Shown here piece after piece: positions 20,248 to 28,067 of a stretch of 64,000 nucleotides of DNA (its first letter is position 1; each line of letters starts with the position of its first letter). A program made the position numbers and the translations under genes. The stretch is taken from the NCBI RefSeq assembly GCF_900221005.1, contig NZ_OBQI01000001.1:496001-560000 (forward strand). Reading direction: 5' to 3'. Source of the DNA: Blastococcus aggregatus (GTDB lineage Bacteria > Actinomycetota > Actinomycetes > Mycobacteriales > Geodermatophilaceae). Below the pieces are notes generated by a model. That model ran no database searches and was not told the DNA's origin. It saw only the letters and a list, made by a program, of their open reading frames with translations.

Positions 20248-21351
20248 TCAGTCGGCGAGCTCGGCCAGCCGGTCCTTGAGCGCCTTCTCCACCCGGTCGG
20301 CGTAGACGTTCATGTTGCGCACCGAGGTGTTGAGGTCCGCCGAGAGCTGGGTCTTGGTCTGCCCACCCCAGGTCGTGAGGTACCAGGTCGCCCAGCCCAG
20401 CACATTGGGCTGACCGGCCCGCTGGTCGGGACGGGCGTGCGGATCGGGAGCGCAGGCCGCCGTCAGCGCGTGCGAGAGCAGGGTCTGCTCGGCCTCGCCC
20501 ATGATCTCGTCGGGCGCCTCGCCCGAGTCGGGCAGCAGGATCTCGGTCGTGCCGTCCGGCCCGCCGTCGAGGGACTGCAGGTTGCGCAGGCCGTTGAGCG
20601 TGGCGACGGTCTGGGAGTTGCGGCGCAGCGTGGCCACGCTCTGCCCCATGTAGGCGGCGAGCTCCCGCTCGCTCGGGCGGCGCTGGTGCTCGGCGATGAA
20701 GGCTGCGATGGCCTTCTGCTGCTTGTGCTCGGTGTCGGCGGCGGTGCGCCCGTGCGCGTTGCGGCCCAGGTCGTGCACCCACTTGGACAGCTGGGTGGCG
20801 AGGAACGCGCCGAACGGGACCGACTTGGTCTCGTCGAACTGGCTGACCGCCTTGAGCACCCACTCGTAGACCTGCTGGCCCAGGTCGTCCGGGTCGGGCA
20901 GGTGCATCCGGATCGTGCTCATGTTGCGCTGCAGCCGCTTGAGGCTGACCGGGCCGTAGTGCCGGCACAGGTCGGCGAGGAAGTCCGCGGGCAGGTCGCG
21001 GGGCGCCCGCCGCCGGACGTCGGTCTCGGCGCGGAGCCCGACGGTGGTGCAGCCGCGCCCGGCGCACCACGCGCGCACCCAGTCGGCCAGCACGGACGCC
21101 GACCCGCGGGCGCCGTCCACGCGGTAGAGCCCGTCGCCCTGGTCGTAACTGACGGTGACACCGTCGGGCAGCTCGGCGCGGAACTCCTCGAGGGGTAGCT
21201 CGCGGTCGACCCGGAAGTGCACCCGGTCGCGGGGGGTGATGGGCGCGAGCGCCCATCCGTCGGCCTCGGGGATGCCGCCGAAGACCAGCGGCTGACGGTT
21301 GCGGGCGCGAGGGTCGAGGGTGGCTGCGGAAGGCGCGAAGATGTCGGACAC
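20248..21351 (-). CDS. Divergent sigma-70-like protein with N-terminal extension
   Basis: The product has 367 residues. Residues 155-200 (DDLGQQVYEWVLKAVSQFDE, then TKSVPFGAFLATQLSKWVHD) follow the layout of sigma region 2, where a DL-Q motif, K-A-x-x-x-F-D and F-x-T-x-A recur. Residues 223-245 (RRPSERELAAYMGQSVATLR) resemble region 3. The C-terminus (GQTKTQLSADLNTSVRNMNV) resembles a region-4 helix-turn-helix. Residues 1-150 are an extension I do not recognise. GTG 21351 has AGGAG. It lies between unknown genes and csrA-fliW, separate from the sigma-28-type gene at 26010. It may be an alternative sigma factor or a sigma-derived regulator; whether it binds core polymerase is not shown. Confidence 0.65.
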   Translation of the reverse strand: MSDIFAPSAATLDPRARNRQPLVFGGIPEADGWALAPITPRDRVHFRVDRELPLEEFRAELPDGVTVSYDQGDGLYRVDGARGSASVLADWVRAWCAGRGCTTVGLRAETDVRRRAPRDLPADFLADLCRHYGPVSLKRLQRNMSTIRMHLPDPDDLGQQVYEWVLKAVSQFDETKSVPFGAFLATQLSKWVHDLGRNAHGRTAADTEHKQQKAIAAFIAEHQRRPSERELAAYMGQSVATLRRNSQTVATLNGLRNLQSLDGGPDGTTEILLPDSGEAPDEIMGEAEQTLLSHALTAACAPDPHARPDQRAGQPNVLGWATWYLTTWGGQTKTQLSADLNTSVRNMNVYADRVEKALKDRLAELAD

Positions 21352-21425
21352 CGGAACTCCTGGGCACTACGGGGAAGGACAGACCTCGGGGAAGGAGGCC
21401 TGCGAAGACGCTCGGGAGCCGGCCG

Positions 21426-21917
21426 TCAGGCCGGGATGCGCTGCTCTCCCGGACCTGCGGTCCGGGGGCTGGGAACCGGCGCGGGCTCGGCCGACACCGG
21501 GAGGGACTCGAGCACGTCGGCGGCGGTGGTGCCGGCGGCGGCCCGCTCCATGAGGACGGCCGCGGCGGCGCGCTCGGCCTGGCTGGGCTCGGCGACGTAG
21601 ACGGGCATGTGGTCGTACAGCGAGGTGAAGACGGCGCTGACGAAGGCGTACGCGGCCTGGGCCTGCGGCGAGAACTTGGCGACGGCGGTGCGGGGACCGA
21701 GGTCCACGCCGACGGTCACGCGGACGACGCGGTCGTCCTTGCTCAGCCCGGAGACGGCGAAGGCCACCTCGTCGTGCTCGGCGGCCAGCGTCGCGAGCGC
21801 CGCCAGGCACTTGCGGGTCGCGCCCCGGCGCGGCCGAAGCTGCACGTGGACCACCACGGACTCCTGCTCGGCGCCGTGGTCGACGTCGGCCTGCGCGTTG
21901 GATGCAGTGTGTTGCAT
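21426..21917 (-). CDS. Protein of unknown function
   Basis: The product has 163 residues. The ATG has a GGGGGCGA site. The core (SVVVHVQLRPRRGATRKCLA, then VRVTVGVDLGPRTAV) reads as an alpha/beta domain, followed by a helical stretch and a Pro-rich tail. No family is recognised. It lies 74 nt upstream of the sigma-like gene in the same direction. On its 5' side it is separated from csrA by a terminator, so it probably has its own promoter within 21918-22057. A small CCCTCGG/CCGAGGG hairpin (21963-21979) lies in that leader. Confidence 0.65.
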   Translation of the reverse strand: MQHTASNAQADVDHGAEQESVVVHVQLRPRRGATRKCLAALATLAAEHDEVAFAVSGLSKDDRVVRVTVGVDLGPRTAVAKFSPQAQAAYAFVSAVFTSLYDHMPVYVAEPSQAERAAAAVLMERAAAGTTAADVLESLPVSAEPAPVPSPRTAGPGEQRIPA

Positions 21918-22057
21918 GGTGATCGCCCCCTGTCACTTGCTTGAGGGGAAATCTGCCTCATCCCCTCGGCAACCGAGGGCACAACACTCGCCGTGTCATA
22001 CGCACTTCTGGGCCAACACTTCGGCAGAAGTTGCCTGTGTCGCTGGCGCTCGGACCG

Positions 22058-22102
22058 TTCGGGCGGCTCCCTTGGCAGGGTGTGCCCAAGGAGCCGCCCG
22101 AA
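22058..22102 (-). terminator. Terminator after the fliW-csrA genes
   Basis: TTCGGGCGGCTCC (from 22058) pairs with GGAGCCGCCCGAA (ending 22102), extended by a CTTGG/CCAAG segment with one bulge. It starts about 10 nt past the csrA stop on the minus strand. Confidence 0.8.
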
Positions 22103-22111
22103 GCTGGTCGG

Positions 22112-22420
22112 TCAGGCCTGCGCGTCCCCGCTCGCCGGCTCGGTCGCGGTGACCGCGCCGGCCGCCGGGACACCTGCCGACTCCGCGGCGACGGCCGACG
22201 GCGCGAACGCGGCCAGCGCGCCCAGCGTGTCGGCGGTCACCTGCGCGGCGAGCAGGTTGGCCTCCGCGATCTGCCGGTAGACCTCTTCGCGGTGGATCGT
22301 GACCTCGCGCGGCGCCTTGAAGCCGAGCCGGACCGTGCCACCGCGCACCTCGACGACGTGGACCTCGATGTCGTCGCCGATGCGGATGGTCTCGCCGACG
22401 CTGCGGGTGAGTGTGAGCAC
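22112..22420 (-). CDS. csrA: Carbon storage regulator CsrA
   Basis: The product has 102 residues. CsrA is an RNA-binding homodimer that blocks translation at GGA-containing ribosome-binding sites. Residues 1-60 are canonical (MLTLTRSVGETIRIGDDIEV, then FKAPREVTIHREEVYRQI) including the RNA-binding VxxHREEV segment. The Ala/Val-rich C-terminal extension of about 35 residues exceeds the usual 60-75-residue length. It follows fliW by 85 nt. The likely target is fliC, as in Bacillus. Confidence 0.95.
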   Translation of the reverse strand: MLTLTRSVGETIRIGDDIEVHVVEVRGGTVRLGFKAPREVTIHREEVYRQIAEANLLAAQVTADTLGALAAFAPSAVAAESAGVPAAGAVTATEPASGDAQA

Positions 22421-22505
22421 GTGTACCCCTCCATGGGTGTGGGTGTAGCCGTCCGTGGCGTTCCCGGCGGTGCCGGGCGAGCGGCGCCGGGCGCCGCTGT
22501 GAGTG

Positions 22506-22970
22506 TTATCGGCGCATCGGGCGCCGGACCGGATGGGCTGGGTCGGGCAGGACGACCTGCCGGGCGCGGGCGGTGAGGGGGCTCACCACGAGCGGGGCCC
22601 GGAGGTTGGCCGTGGCCCCGGCGACGTCCCCGGCAGGGACCGTCACCAGGCAGTGCACCTGCGCGTGGCTCGTCTCCTCGAGACCGAGCTCGGCACAGGC
22701 CGCACGCGGGAGGGCCGGCGCGTACTCCGGGAAGTACGCCTCCGCGCGTGCGACGAGGAACCGCGGTCCGTCGGGGGCGACCGACTGCAGCCACGACAGG
22801 AGGCCGGCGCCGTCGGCCGGGACCAGCACGTAGTCCCGGTGTGCCGGGAAGCCCGGCAACGGCTCGGTCAGGGTGAGGACCTGCACCGGGGGGACCGCGG
22901 TACGGGGCCGGACCGGCGCGGACGCGGGGGCGTGCGGACGCGCGGCCAGGGTGGCCGGGGACGGGGTCAT
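22506..22970 (-). CDS. fliW: Flagellar assembly factor FliW
   Basis: The product has 154 residues. FliW binds CsrA and flagellin and links flagellin export to flagellin translation. The family core is present: LTLTEPLPGFPAHRDYVLVP, FLVARAEAYFPEYAP, VHCLVTVPAGDVAGATANLR, APLVVSPLTARARQVVLP. ATG 22970 has GAGGAGG; the first 28 residues form a Pro/Ala-rich extension. The gene order fliW-csrA next to flgK-flgL is the classical one. Confidence 0.92.
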   Translation of the reverse strand: MTPSPATLAARPHAPASAPVRPRTAVPPVQVLTLTEPLPGFPAHRDYVLVPADGAGLLSWLQSVAPDGPRFLVARAEAYFPEYAPALPRAACAELGLEETSHAQVHCLVTVPAGDVAGATANLRAPLVVSPLTARARQVVLPDPAHPVRRPMRR

Positions 22971-23019
22971 GCGGGGCACCTCCTCGGGGGGACGACCGCG
23001 GGTCCGGGGCGGCACGGCA

Positions 23020-23910
23020 TCAGCGCAGATAGTCCATCAAGGTCGGCGAGATCGCCTTCGCGGTCGCCTGCAGTGCTGCCTGGTACCCGACCTGCTGCAT
23101 CTGCATGCGCATCATCGTGCCCGGCAGGTCGACGTTCTCGACGTCGCCGAGCTGGATCTCCAGGGTGAGCGCGAGGTCGGTGTTGATCTGCATCTCGCGG
23201 TCGACCCGCGCGGCCCGCGCGCCCACGTCGGCGACGCTGCCGAGCATCCGCCTCATCGCCGCGTCGATGTCATCGAGGCCCTGACCGAGCGCCGCCGGAT
23301 CGTTGATCAGGTCGTCGGCCACCCGGGCGACGACGGCGAAGAGGTCGTCACCGGCCGGGCCGAAGGCCTCGCGGCCGGTCAGGTCGACGCGGACCTCCTC
23401 GGTGAAGGACACCCGCCGCAGGACGTCGCCCCCCGGCACGGCCATGCCGAGGTAGTCGCCGGTGTCCCCGTCGTAGGCCCTGGCACCCGTCGTCACCCCG
23501 CCGAAGATGGGGCGGCCCTGGATGGTGGTGTTCGCCAGCCCGAGCAGACTGCCGCGCAGCGACTCGACCTCGGTGGCCAGCGCCCGGCGACTCGCCTCGG
23601 ACGAGGTGCCGGTGCTGGCGCCCTGCACGGTGAGATCGCGGACCCGACGGGTGACGTCGAGCATGTTCTGCAACGTGGAGTCGGTGATCGACAGCCAGCT
23701 GTCGGCGTCGGAGAGGTTCCGCGAGAACTGCTCGACGGAGGCCTGGTCCGACCGGATCTGCATCGCCTTGTTGGTGCCGGTCGGCGAGTCCGACGGCGCG
23801 TTGATGACCCGGCCGGAGGTGAGCTGCTGCTGCAGCTTGCCGAACGTGTCGAGATTGCGGTTGAGGCCCTGCAGGCTGGTGAGCGCGACGGCCTTCTGCG
23901 TGATGCGCAC
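23020..23910 (-). CDS. flgL: Flagellar hook-filament junction protein FlgL
   Basis: The product has 296 residues. It is the second junction protein (HAP3) between hook and filament. The N-terminus (MRITQKAVALTSLQGLNRNL, then LQQQLTSGRVINAPSDSPTG) and the C-terminal helix carry the flagellin-like D0/D1 pattern. Its GTG lies 5 nt after the flgK stop. Confidence 0.95.
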   Translation of the reverse strand: MRITQKAVALTSLQGLNRNLDTFGKLQQQLTSGRVINAPSDSPTGTNKAMQIRSDQASVEQFSRNLSDADSWLSITDSTLQNMLDVTRRVRDLTVQGASTGTSSEASRRALATEVESLRGSLLGLANTTIQGRPIFGGVTTGARAYDGDTGDYLGMAVPGGDVLRRVSFTEEVRVDLTGREAFGPAGDDLFAVVARVADDLINDPAALGQGLDDIDAAMRRMLGSVADVGARAARVDREMQINTDLALTLEIQLGDVENVDLPGTMMRMQMQQVGYQAALQATAKAISPTLMDYLR

Positions 23911-23915
23911 TCAGA

Positions 23916-25328
23916 TCACAGCCCCACGCGGCCGGTGCGGTTGATCAGGACGTCGAGCATCTCGTCGATCGTGCTGACCAGCCGGCTGGCGGCCGAGTAG
24001 GCGTGCTGGAAGGACAGCATGTTGGTCATCTCCTCGTCGAGGTTGACGCCGGCCACGGACTCCCGGGCGGCGTCGACCTGGCCGGTGATCACGGACTGGA
24101 TCCCGAGGTTGCGCTGGGAGACCGCCGACTGGACGCCGAGTTCGACGATCATCCGGCGGTAGGCGGTGTCGGGTGAGCCGACGCCCGTGCCGAGCTGGGC
24201 GAGCTTGTCGGCGTTGCCGCGGTCGAGGTTCGCCGGGACGGAGCCGTCGTCCGCGCCGATGGCCGAGGCCGCCAGCTTGCGCGGATCGGTGATGAGCACC
24301 GAGATCGAGCTCGCCGTGATCGGTCCGGCAGAAGAGCCCAGGAGCGCCCCGCCGCGCACGCCGTCGAGGTCGAAGCCGTCGTCGTGCGCGTCGTTGAGCG
24401 ACGTGGCCAGGCGCACGGCGATGCCGTCCAGCTCCGCTCGGTAGGTCGGGATGACCGAGTTGAGCGCGTGCAGCTGACCGCCGGCGGTACCGCCGACGGG
24501 AACCGCCAGCGAGCCGGTCGCGGTCACGACCCGGGGCGGGTCGGTGGTGGGGTCGGTGGGGTCGATGGAGCCCGCGACGGCGAGCTTCGACGACGACCCG
24601 CCGGCCACCAGGGTGACGCTCCCGAGCACGACGTCGACGACGCCACCGTCCCGGGGACGGACCGTGGCGCCGACCTGGTCGGCGAGCTTCATGACCAGCA
24701 CGTCCCGCCGGTCCATCAGGTCGTTGGACGGCAGTCCGCTCTGGCTGGCGCGCAGGATGGCGGTGTTGAGCTGCGCGATCGTGTCGGCGGCCGCGTTGAC
24801 GTCCTTCACCAGGACGTCGAGGTTCTCGCGCGACTGGGTCCACTGCCCGTCCAGCTGGCTGCTGCTGAAGTGCAGGCCGCCCACGAGCGTCTCGAGGCGC
24901 TTGAGCACCTGACCCCGCGCCGCGGGGTCCTCGGGCTTGTTCGCGACGTCCTGGAATCCGCGCCACATGTCGGACATGAGGTTCTGCAGCCCGGTGGTGC
25001 CCGGCTCACGGAACGCCTGCTCGACCAGCGAGTACGCCTCGCTCTCCGCGGTGAGCCGCGCGCTGTTGCCGTGCTCGGTGTGCCCGCGACCCTCCAGGAA
25101 GGAGTCCCGGATCCGGATGACGTCCTCCACGCTGACGCCACCGCCGATGCCCGAGCTCGTGGAGTAGAAGGCCGGCACCGCGCTGCCGCCGATGGCGCGC
25201 AGGTCGGCCCGCTGGCGCGAGTAGCCGTCGGTGTTGACGTTGGCGATGTTCTGCCCGGTGACGTCCAGCGCGCGGCGCTGGGCCCACAGGGACGTGGTGG
25301 CCGTGTTGAGCGAGCCGAAGGTGCTCAC
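23916..25328 (-). CDS. flgK: Flagellar hook-associated protein FlgK
   Basis: The product has 470 residues. HAP1, the first junction protein. The N-terminus FGSLNTATTSLWAQRRALDV followed by TGQNIANVNTDGYSRQ is the rod/hook/HAP signature. The C-terminus shows GVNLDEEMTNMLSFQHAYSA and an end typical of FlgK. GTG 25328 is 1 nt from the flgN stop, so flgN-flgK-flgL are co-translated. Confidence 0.96.
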   Translation of the reverse strand: MSTFGSLNTATTSLWAQRRALDVTGQNIANVNTDGYSRQRADLRAIGGSAVPAFYSTSSGIGGGVSVEDVIRIRDSFLEGRGHTEHGNSARLTAESEAYSLVEQAFREPGTTGLQNLMSDMWRGFQDVANKPEDPAARGQVLKRLETLVGGLHFSSSQLDGQWTQSRENLDVLVKDVNAAADTIAQLNTAILRASQSGLPSNDLMDRRDVLVMKLADQVGATVRPRDGGVVDVVLGSVTLVAGGSSSKLAVAGSIDPTDPTTDPPRVVTATGSLAVPVGGTAGGQLHALNSVIPTYRAELDGIAVRLATSLNDAHDDGFDLDGVRGGALLGSSAGPITASSISVLITDPRKLAASAIGADDGSVPANLDRGNADKLAQLGTGVGSPDTAYRRMIVELGVQSAVSQRNLGIQSVITGQVDAARESVAGVNLDEEMTNMLSFQHAYSAASRLVSTIDEMLDVLINRTGRVGL

Positions 25329-25329
25329 G

Positions 25330-25869
25330 TCAGAGTGCTCCGTCCAGGGTGACTGCGCGGTGCGTGCCGTCGGACTGCCGACCGGTGGCGCCGTAGGTAC
25401 CGGCCGACGGGCCCCGGGTCGACGCGAGCGCGTCCCCGATGGCGGCCAGGCCGCCCTCGATGAGCTCGCGGTTGGCGTCGGAGAGGCTGCGCAGGTCGGT
25501 GATGAGCACGAGCAGTGCCTCGTGGTGCTTGCCGAGGAGGTCACCCCACGGCGCCGGCGCCGCGTCGGCGACCTGGCGCAGCGAGGGGTTGGTCTGCAGA
25601 CCCAGCCCGGCGGCGATGACCTCGGTGGCCGCCGACCGCTCCACCTCCAGGGTGCGCAGCTGGTCCAGCACGACCTCGATCTCGTGCGCGATCCGCGCCA
25701 GCCAGCGGGTCTTGCCGGTGAGGATCAGGTACTGCTTCTCCTCCGCCTTGAACAGCAGGAGGTCCAGGAGCTCCTGCTCCCGCCACAGCAACGTCGACAG
25801 GTGCTGGTAGTCCACGTGCCACCGCCTCTCCGTCGTCTCGCGCTCGGGCGCCACGGCGATCCTGACCAC
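25330..25869 (-). CDS. flgN: FlgN-type export chaperone
   Basis: The product has 179 residues, largely helical: LSTLLWREQELLDLLLFKAE is the FlgN family N-terminal helix. The central part shows RELIEGGLAAIGDALA. Role: chaperone for FlgK and FlgL, encoded directly downstream. GTG 25869 has GAGGAG; VDYQHLSTLL at about residue 19 is an alternative start. A sigma-28-type promoter lies upstream. Confidence 0.82.
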   Translation of the reverse strand: MVRIAVAPERETTERRWHVDYQHLSTLLWREQELLDLLLFKAEEKQYLILTGKTRWLARIAHEIEVVLDQLRTLEVERSAATEVIAAGLGLQTNPSLRQVADAAPAPWGDLLGKHHEALLVLITDLRSLSDANRELIEGGLAAIGDALASTRGPSAGTYGATGRQSDGTHRAVTLDGAL

Positions 25870-25893
25870 CGCGCGCTCTCCTCGTTGGTGCTG

Positions 25894-25922
25894 GCTTCGG
25901 CACCGGCGGACCGCACCTCAAG
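25894..25922 (-). promoter_or_regulatory. Sigma-28-type promoter of flgN-flgK-flgL
   Basis: On the minus strand CTTGAG (25922-25917) and GCCGAAGC (25901-25894) are separated by exactly 15 nt. The -10 box matches the fliC promoter. The start codon is 25 nt downstream. Confidence 0.55.
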
Positions 25923-25941
25923 CCGAGCAGCCAACTCCCCG

Positions 25942-25970
25942 CTCAAGCCCGGCAGGAAAGTTGCCGATGG
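25942..25970 (+). promoter_or_regulatory. Sigma-28-type promoter of the flagellar sigma factor
   Basis: CTCAAG (25942-25947), a 15-nt spacer, and GCCGATGG (25963-25970). It is among the best matches in the window and implies autoregulation of the sigma gene. Confidence 0.7.
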
Positions 25971-26009
25971 GTGGTGCCATCTCGGGCCGGGTCAGCCGAG
26001 AAGGGAGGC

Positions 26010-26969
26010 GTGAGCCCAGCCCGTGCCGTCGCGACCGAGCGCCCCCTCCGCGACCGAACCATCCGAGAGCGGACCACCACCGGCCGCGTCCCGCACCCGT
26101 CCAGGGGAACCGCGGTCCCCCGCTCGCCGGCCGACGTCGACGCCCTCGTGACCGAGCACCTGCCGCTCGCCTCCTTCGCCGTCAACGCCGTCGCGACGCG
26201 CATCTCGCTGCCGGCACACGTGAGCCGGGACGACCTCGTGTCCTGCGCGCACGTGGCGCTGGTCGAGGTCGCCAAGCGGTTCGATCCCTCGGCGGGCGCC
26301 TCCTTCTCCACCTACGCCCTGGCGCGGCTCCAGGGCGCCGTCCTCGACGAGCTCCGCTCCGGGGACTGGGCGAGCCGCTCGGTCCGCGCCGCGGCCCGGC
26401 GCACAGACGCGGCCGCAGATGCGCTCACCGTCTCGCTCGGCCGGCCGCCCACGCGGGAGGAGCTCGCCGTCGCCCTCGGGGTGCCGCGCAGCGAGCTGGA
26501 GAGCCTGCAGGTGGACGTGCACCGCGCCGTCATGGTCAGCATCGACGCGGAGACCAGCACCGACGGCGGCTCGCTGGACCTGCCCGACACCGGCGAGTCC
26601 CCCGAGCGCGCACTGCTGCGGGGCGAGCGGGCCCGCTATCTGCACGAGGCGATCCGCGCCCTCCCCGACCGCCTGGACGAGGTGGTGGAGCGCAATTTCT
26701 TCGGTGACGAATCGCTCACGGACATCGCCGAGGACCTCGGGGTGACCCTGTCCCGGGTCTCGCAGATGCGCGCCCGGGCCCTCACCCTCCTGCACGCCGC
26801 GATGAGCGAGGTGTGGGAAGGCCGCCAGGTCGTGGCCGACGGCGGCGTGCGGGCCCGCAACCAGCAGGCCGCATACGTCGACCGGGTCGCCGGCCGCAGC
26901 GGTGGGTCACTCCCCCGCCAGCGCTCGGCCTGGCCGGACCGCCGGGAGCGCGCCGCCCGCACCGCCTGA
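26010..26969 (+). CDS. fliA: Flagellar sigma factor (FliA/WhiG family)
   Basis: The product has 319 residues. Region 2 is clear (RDDLVSCAHVALVEVAKRFD, then PSAGASFSTYALARLQGAVLDELR). Region 3 reads LGRPPTREELAVALGVPRSE and region 4 reads IAEDLGVTLSRVSQMRARAL with the helix-turn-helix. A C-terminal extension of about 45 basic residues follows region 4, making it longer than usual FliA. GTG 26010 follows GGGAGG; an in-frame GTG at 25971 lies too close to the -10 box. It sits just upstream of fliC and between two sigma-28-type promoters. No flgM anti-sigma gene was seen. Confidence 0.9.
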   Translation: MSPARAVATERPLRDRTIRERTTTGRVPHPSRGTAVPRSPADVDALVTEHLPLASFAVNAVATRISLPAHVSRDDLVSCAHVALVEVAKRFDPSAGASFSTYALARLQGAVLDELRSGDWASRSVRAAARRTDAAADALTVSLGRPPTREELAVALGVPRSELESLQVDVHRAVMVSIDAETSTDGGSLDLPDTGESPERALLRGERARYLHEAIRALPDRLDEVVERNFFGDESLTDIAEDLGVTLSRVSQMRARALTLLHAAMSEVWEGRQVVADGGVRARNQQAAYVDRVAGRSGGSLPRQRSAWPDRRERAARTA

Positions 26970-27002
26970 TTCACCCGATCGGAAAGAAATCGGGCTACTC
27001 GG

Positions 27003-27031
27003 CTCAAGCAACCCGGCCCCCGCGCCGAAAC
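27003..27031 (+). promoter_or_regulatory. Sigma-28-type promoter of fliC
   Basis: CTCAAG (27003-27008), a 15-nt spacer, and GCCGAAAC (27024-27031). The predicted leader is about 65 nt. Its ribosome-binding site CAAGGAGGATC holds a CAAGGA core resembling CsrA targets, so CsrA-FliW could control flagellin translation. Confidence 0.75.
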
Positions 27032-27100
27032 CATCTCTGCACGGCCCCGCAGCACGGATGCAGCGGGAAACCAGTACGACCCCGTCCAAGGAGGATCATC

Positions 27101-27943
27101 ATGGGTCTGCGCATCAACCAGAACATTGCTGCTCTCAACGCTCACCGGAACCTGTCCATCACGGACAACCAGATGAGCAAGTCGCTCGAGAAGCTGTCCT
27201 CCGGCTTCCGGATCAACCGCGCCGCCGACGACGCGGCCGGTCTGGCGATCTCCGAGGGCCTGCGCTCGCAGGTCGGTGGCCTCAAGGTCGCCGTCCGCAA
27301 CGCTCAGGACGGCGTCTCCGTCGTCCAGACGGCGGAAGGTGCCCTCACCGAGGTGCACTCGATCCTCCAGCGCGTTCGTGACCTGACCGTCCAGGCCGGT
27401 AACACCGGCGTCGTGGACGACAAGGCGCGTGGCTACATCGCCAAGGAGGTCACCGAGCTCGCCGGCGCACTGACCGACATCGCCGCCCGCACCGACTTCA
27501 ACGGCACCAAGCTGCTGAACGGCACGGCCGGCGCGTCCGGCACCCTGACCTTCCAGACGGGTGCCAACAACGGCGAGACCATGACGGTCGAGCTGAGCAA
27601 CGTCACCACGGTCGCCACGGCGGTCACCGGTGTGGCCACGAACATGGCCGCCTCGGGCACCTACTCCGCTGCGGCCGACCTGACCGCGCTCGACACCCAG
27701 ATCAAGACCGTCTCGGAGTCGCGCGCCACCCTCGGTGCGAAGCAGAACCGCTTCGAGAGCACCATCAACTCGCTCAACGTCTCGATCGAGAACCTGAGCG
27801 CGTCGGAGAGCCGGGTCCGCGACGCCGACATGGCCCAGGAGATGGTCGGGTTCACCCGCGCCCAGATCCTCAGCCAGGCCGGTACCGCGATGCTCGCGCA
27901 GGCCAACCAGGCCTCGCAGGGCGTCCTCTCGCTGCTCCGCTGA
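27101..27943 (+). CDS. fliC: Flagellin
   Basis: The product has 280 residues, a short flagellin with conserved D0/D1 ends and only a small variable centre (about residues 145-205). N-terminus: MGLRINQNIAALNAHRNLSI, LSSGFRINRAADDAAGLAIS. C-terminus: SASESRVRDADMAQEMVGFT and QANQASQGVLSLLR. The central part is Thr/Ser-rich (VELSNVTTVATAVTGVATNM), so O-glycosylation is possible. AAGGAGG lies upstream, and a strong terminator follows. Confidence 0.98.
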   Translation: MGLRINQNIAALNAHRNLSITDNQMSKSLEKLSSGFRINRAADDAAGLAISEGLRSQVGGLKVAVRNAQDGVSVVQTAEGALTEVHSILQRVRDLTVQAGNTGVVDDKARGYIAKEVTELAGALTDIAARTDFNGTKLLNGTAGASGTLTFQTGANNGETMTVELSNVTTVATAVTGVATNMAASGTYSAAADLTALDTQIKTVSESRATLGAKQNRFESTINSLNVSIENLSASESRVRDADMAQEMVGFTRAQILSQAGTAMLAQANQASQGVLSLLR

Positions 27944-27993
27944 TCCCGATCAGCTGAGTAGCTGAGGCCGCAGACCCTCAGCACCACCCCGGG

Positions 27994-28025
27994 TGAGGGG
28001 GGAGGCCCTCGTGCCTCCCCCCTCA
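27994..28025 (+). terminator. Terminator after fliC
   Basis: TGAGGGGGGAGGC (27994-28006) pairs perfectly with GCCTCCCCCCTCA (28013-28025) around CCTCGT, followed by TTCGCTT. It begins 51 nt after the fliC stop and would separate abundant fliC mRNA from fliD. Confidence 0.85.
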
Positions 28026-28067
28026 TTCGCTTGGGGCCCCCGTCCCGCCGAACCAGGAGCCAGTGAC

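Noticed and set aside
21918-21990. A sigma-28 promoter for the unknown gene at 21426
   Set aside because: CTCAAG is present on the minus strand, but no GCCGAT/GCCGAA box lies 15-16 nt downstream.
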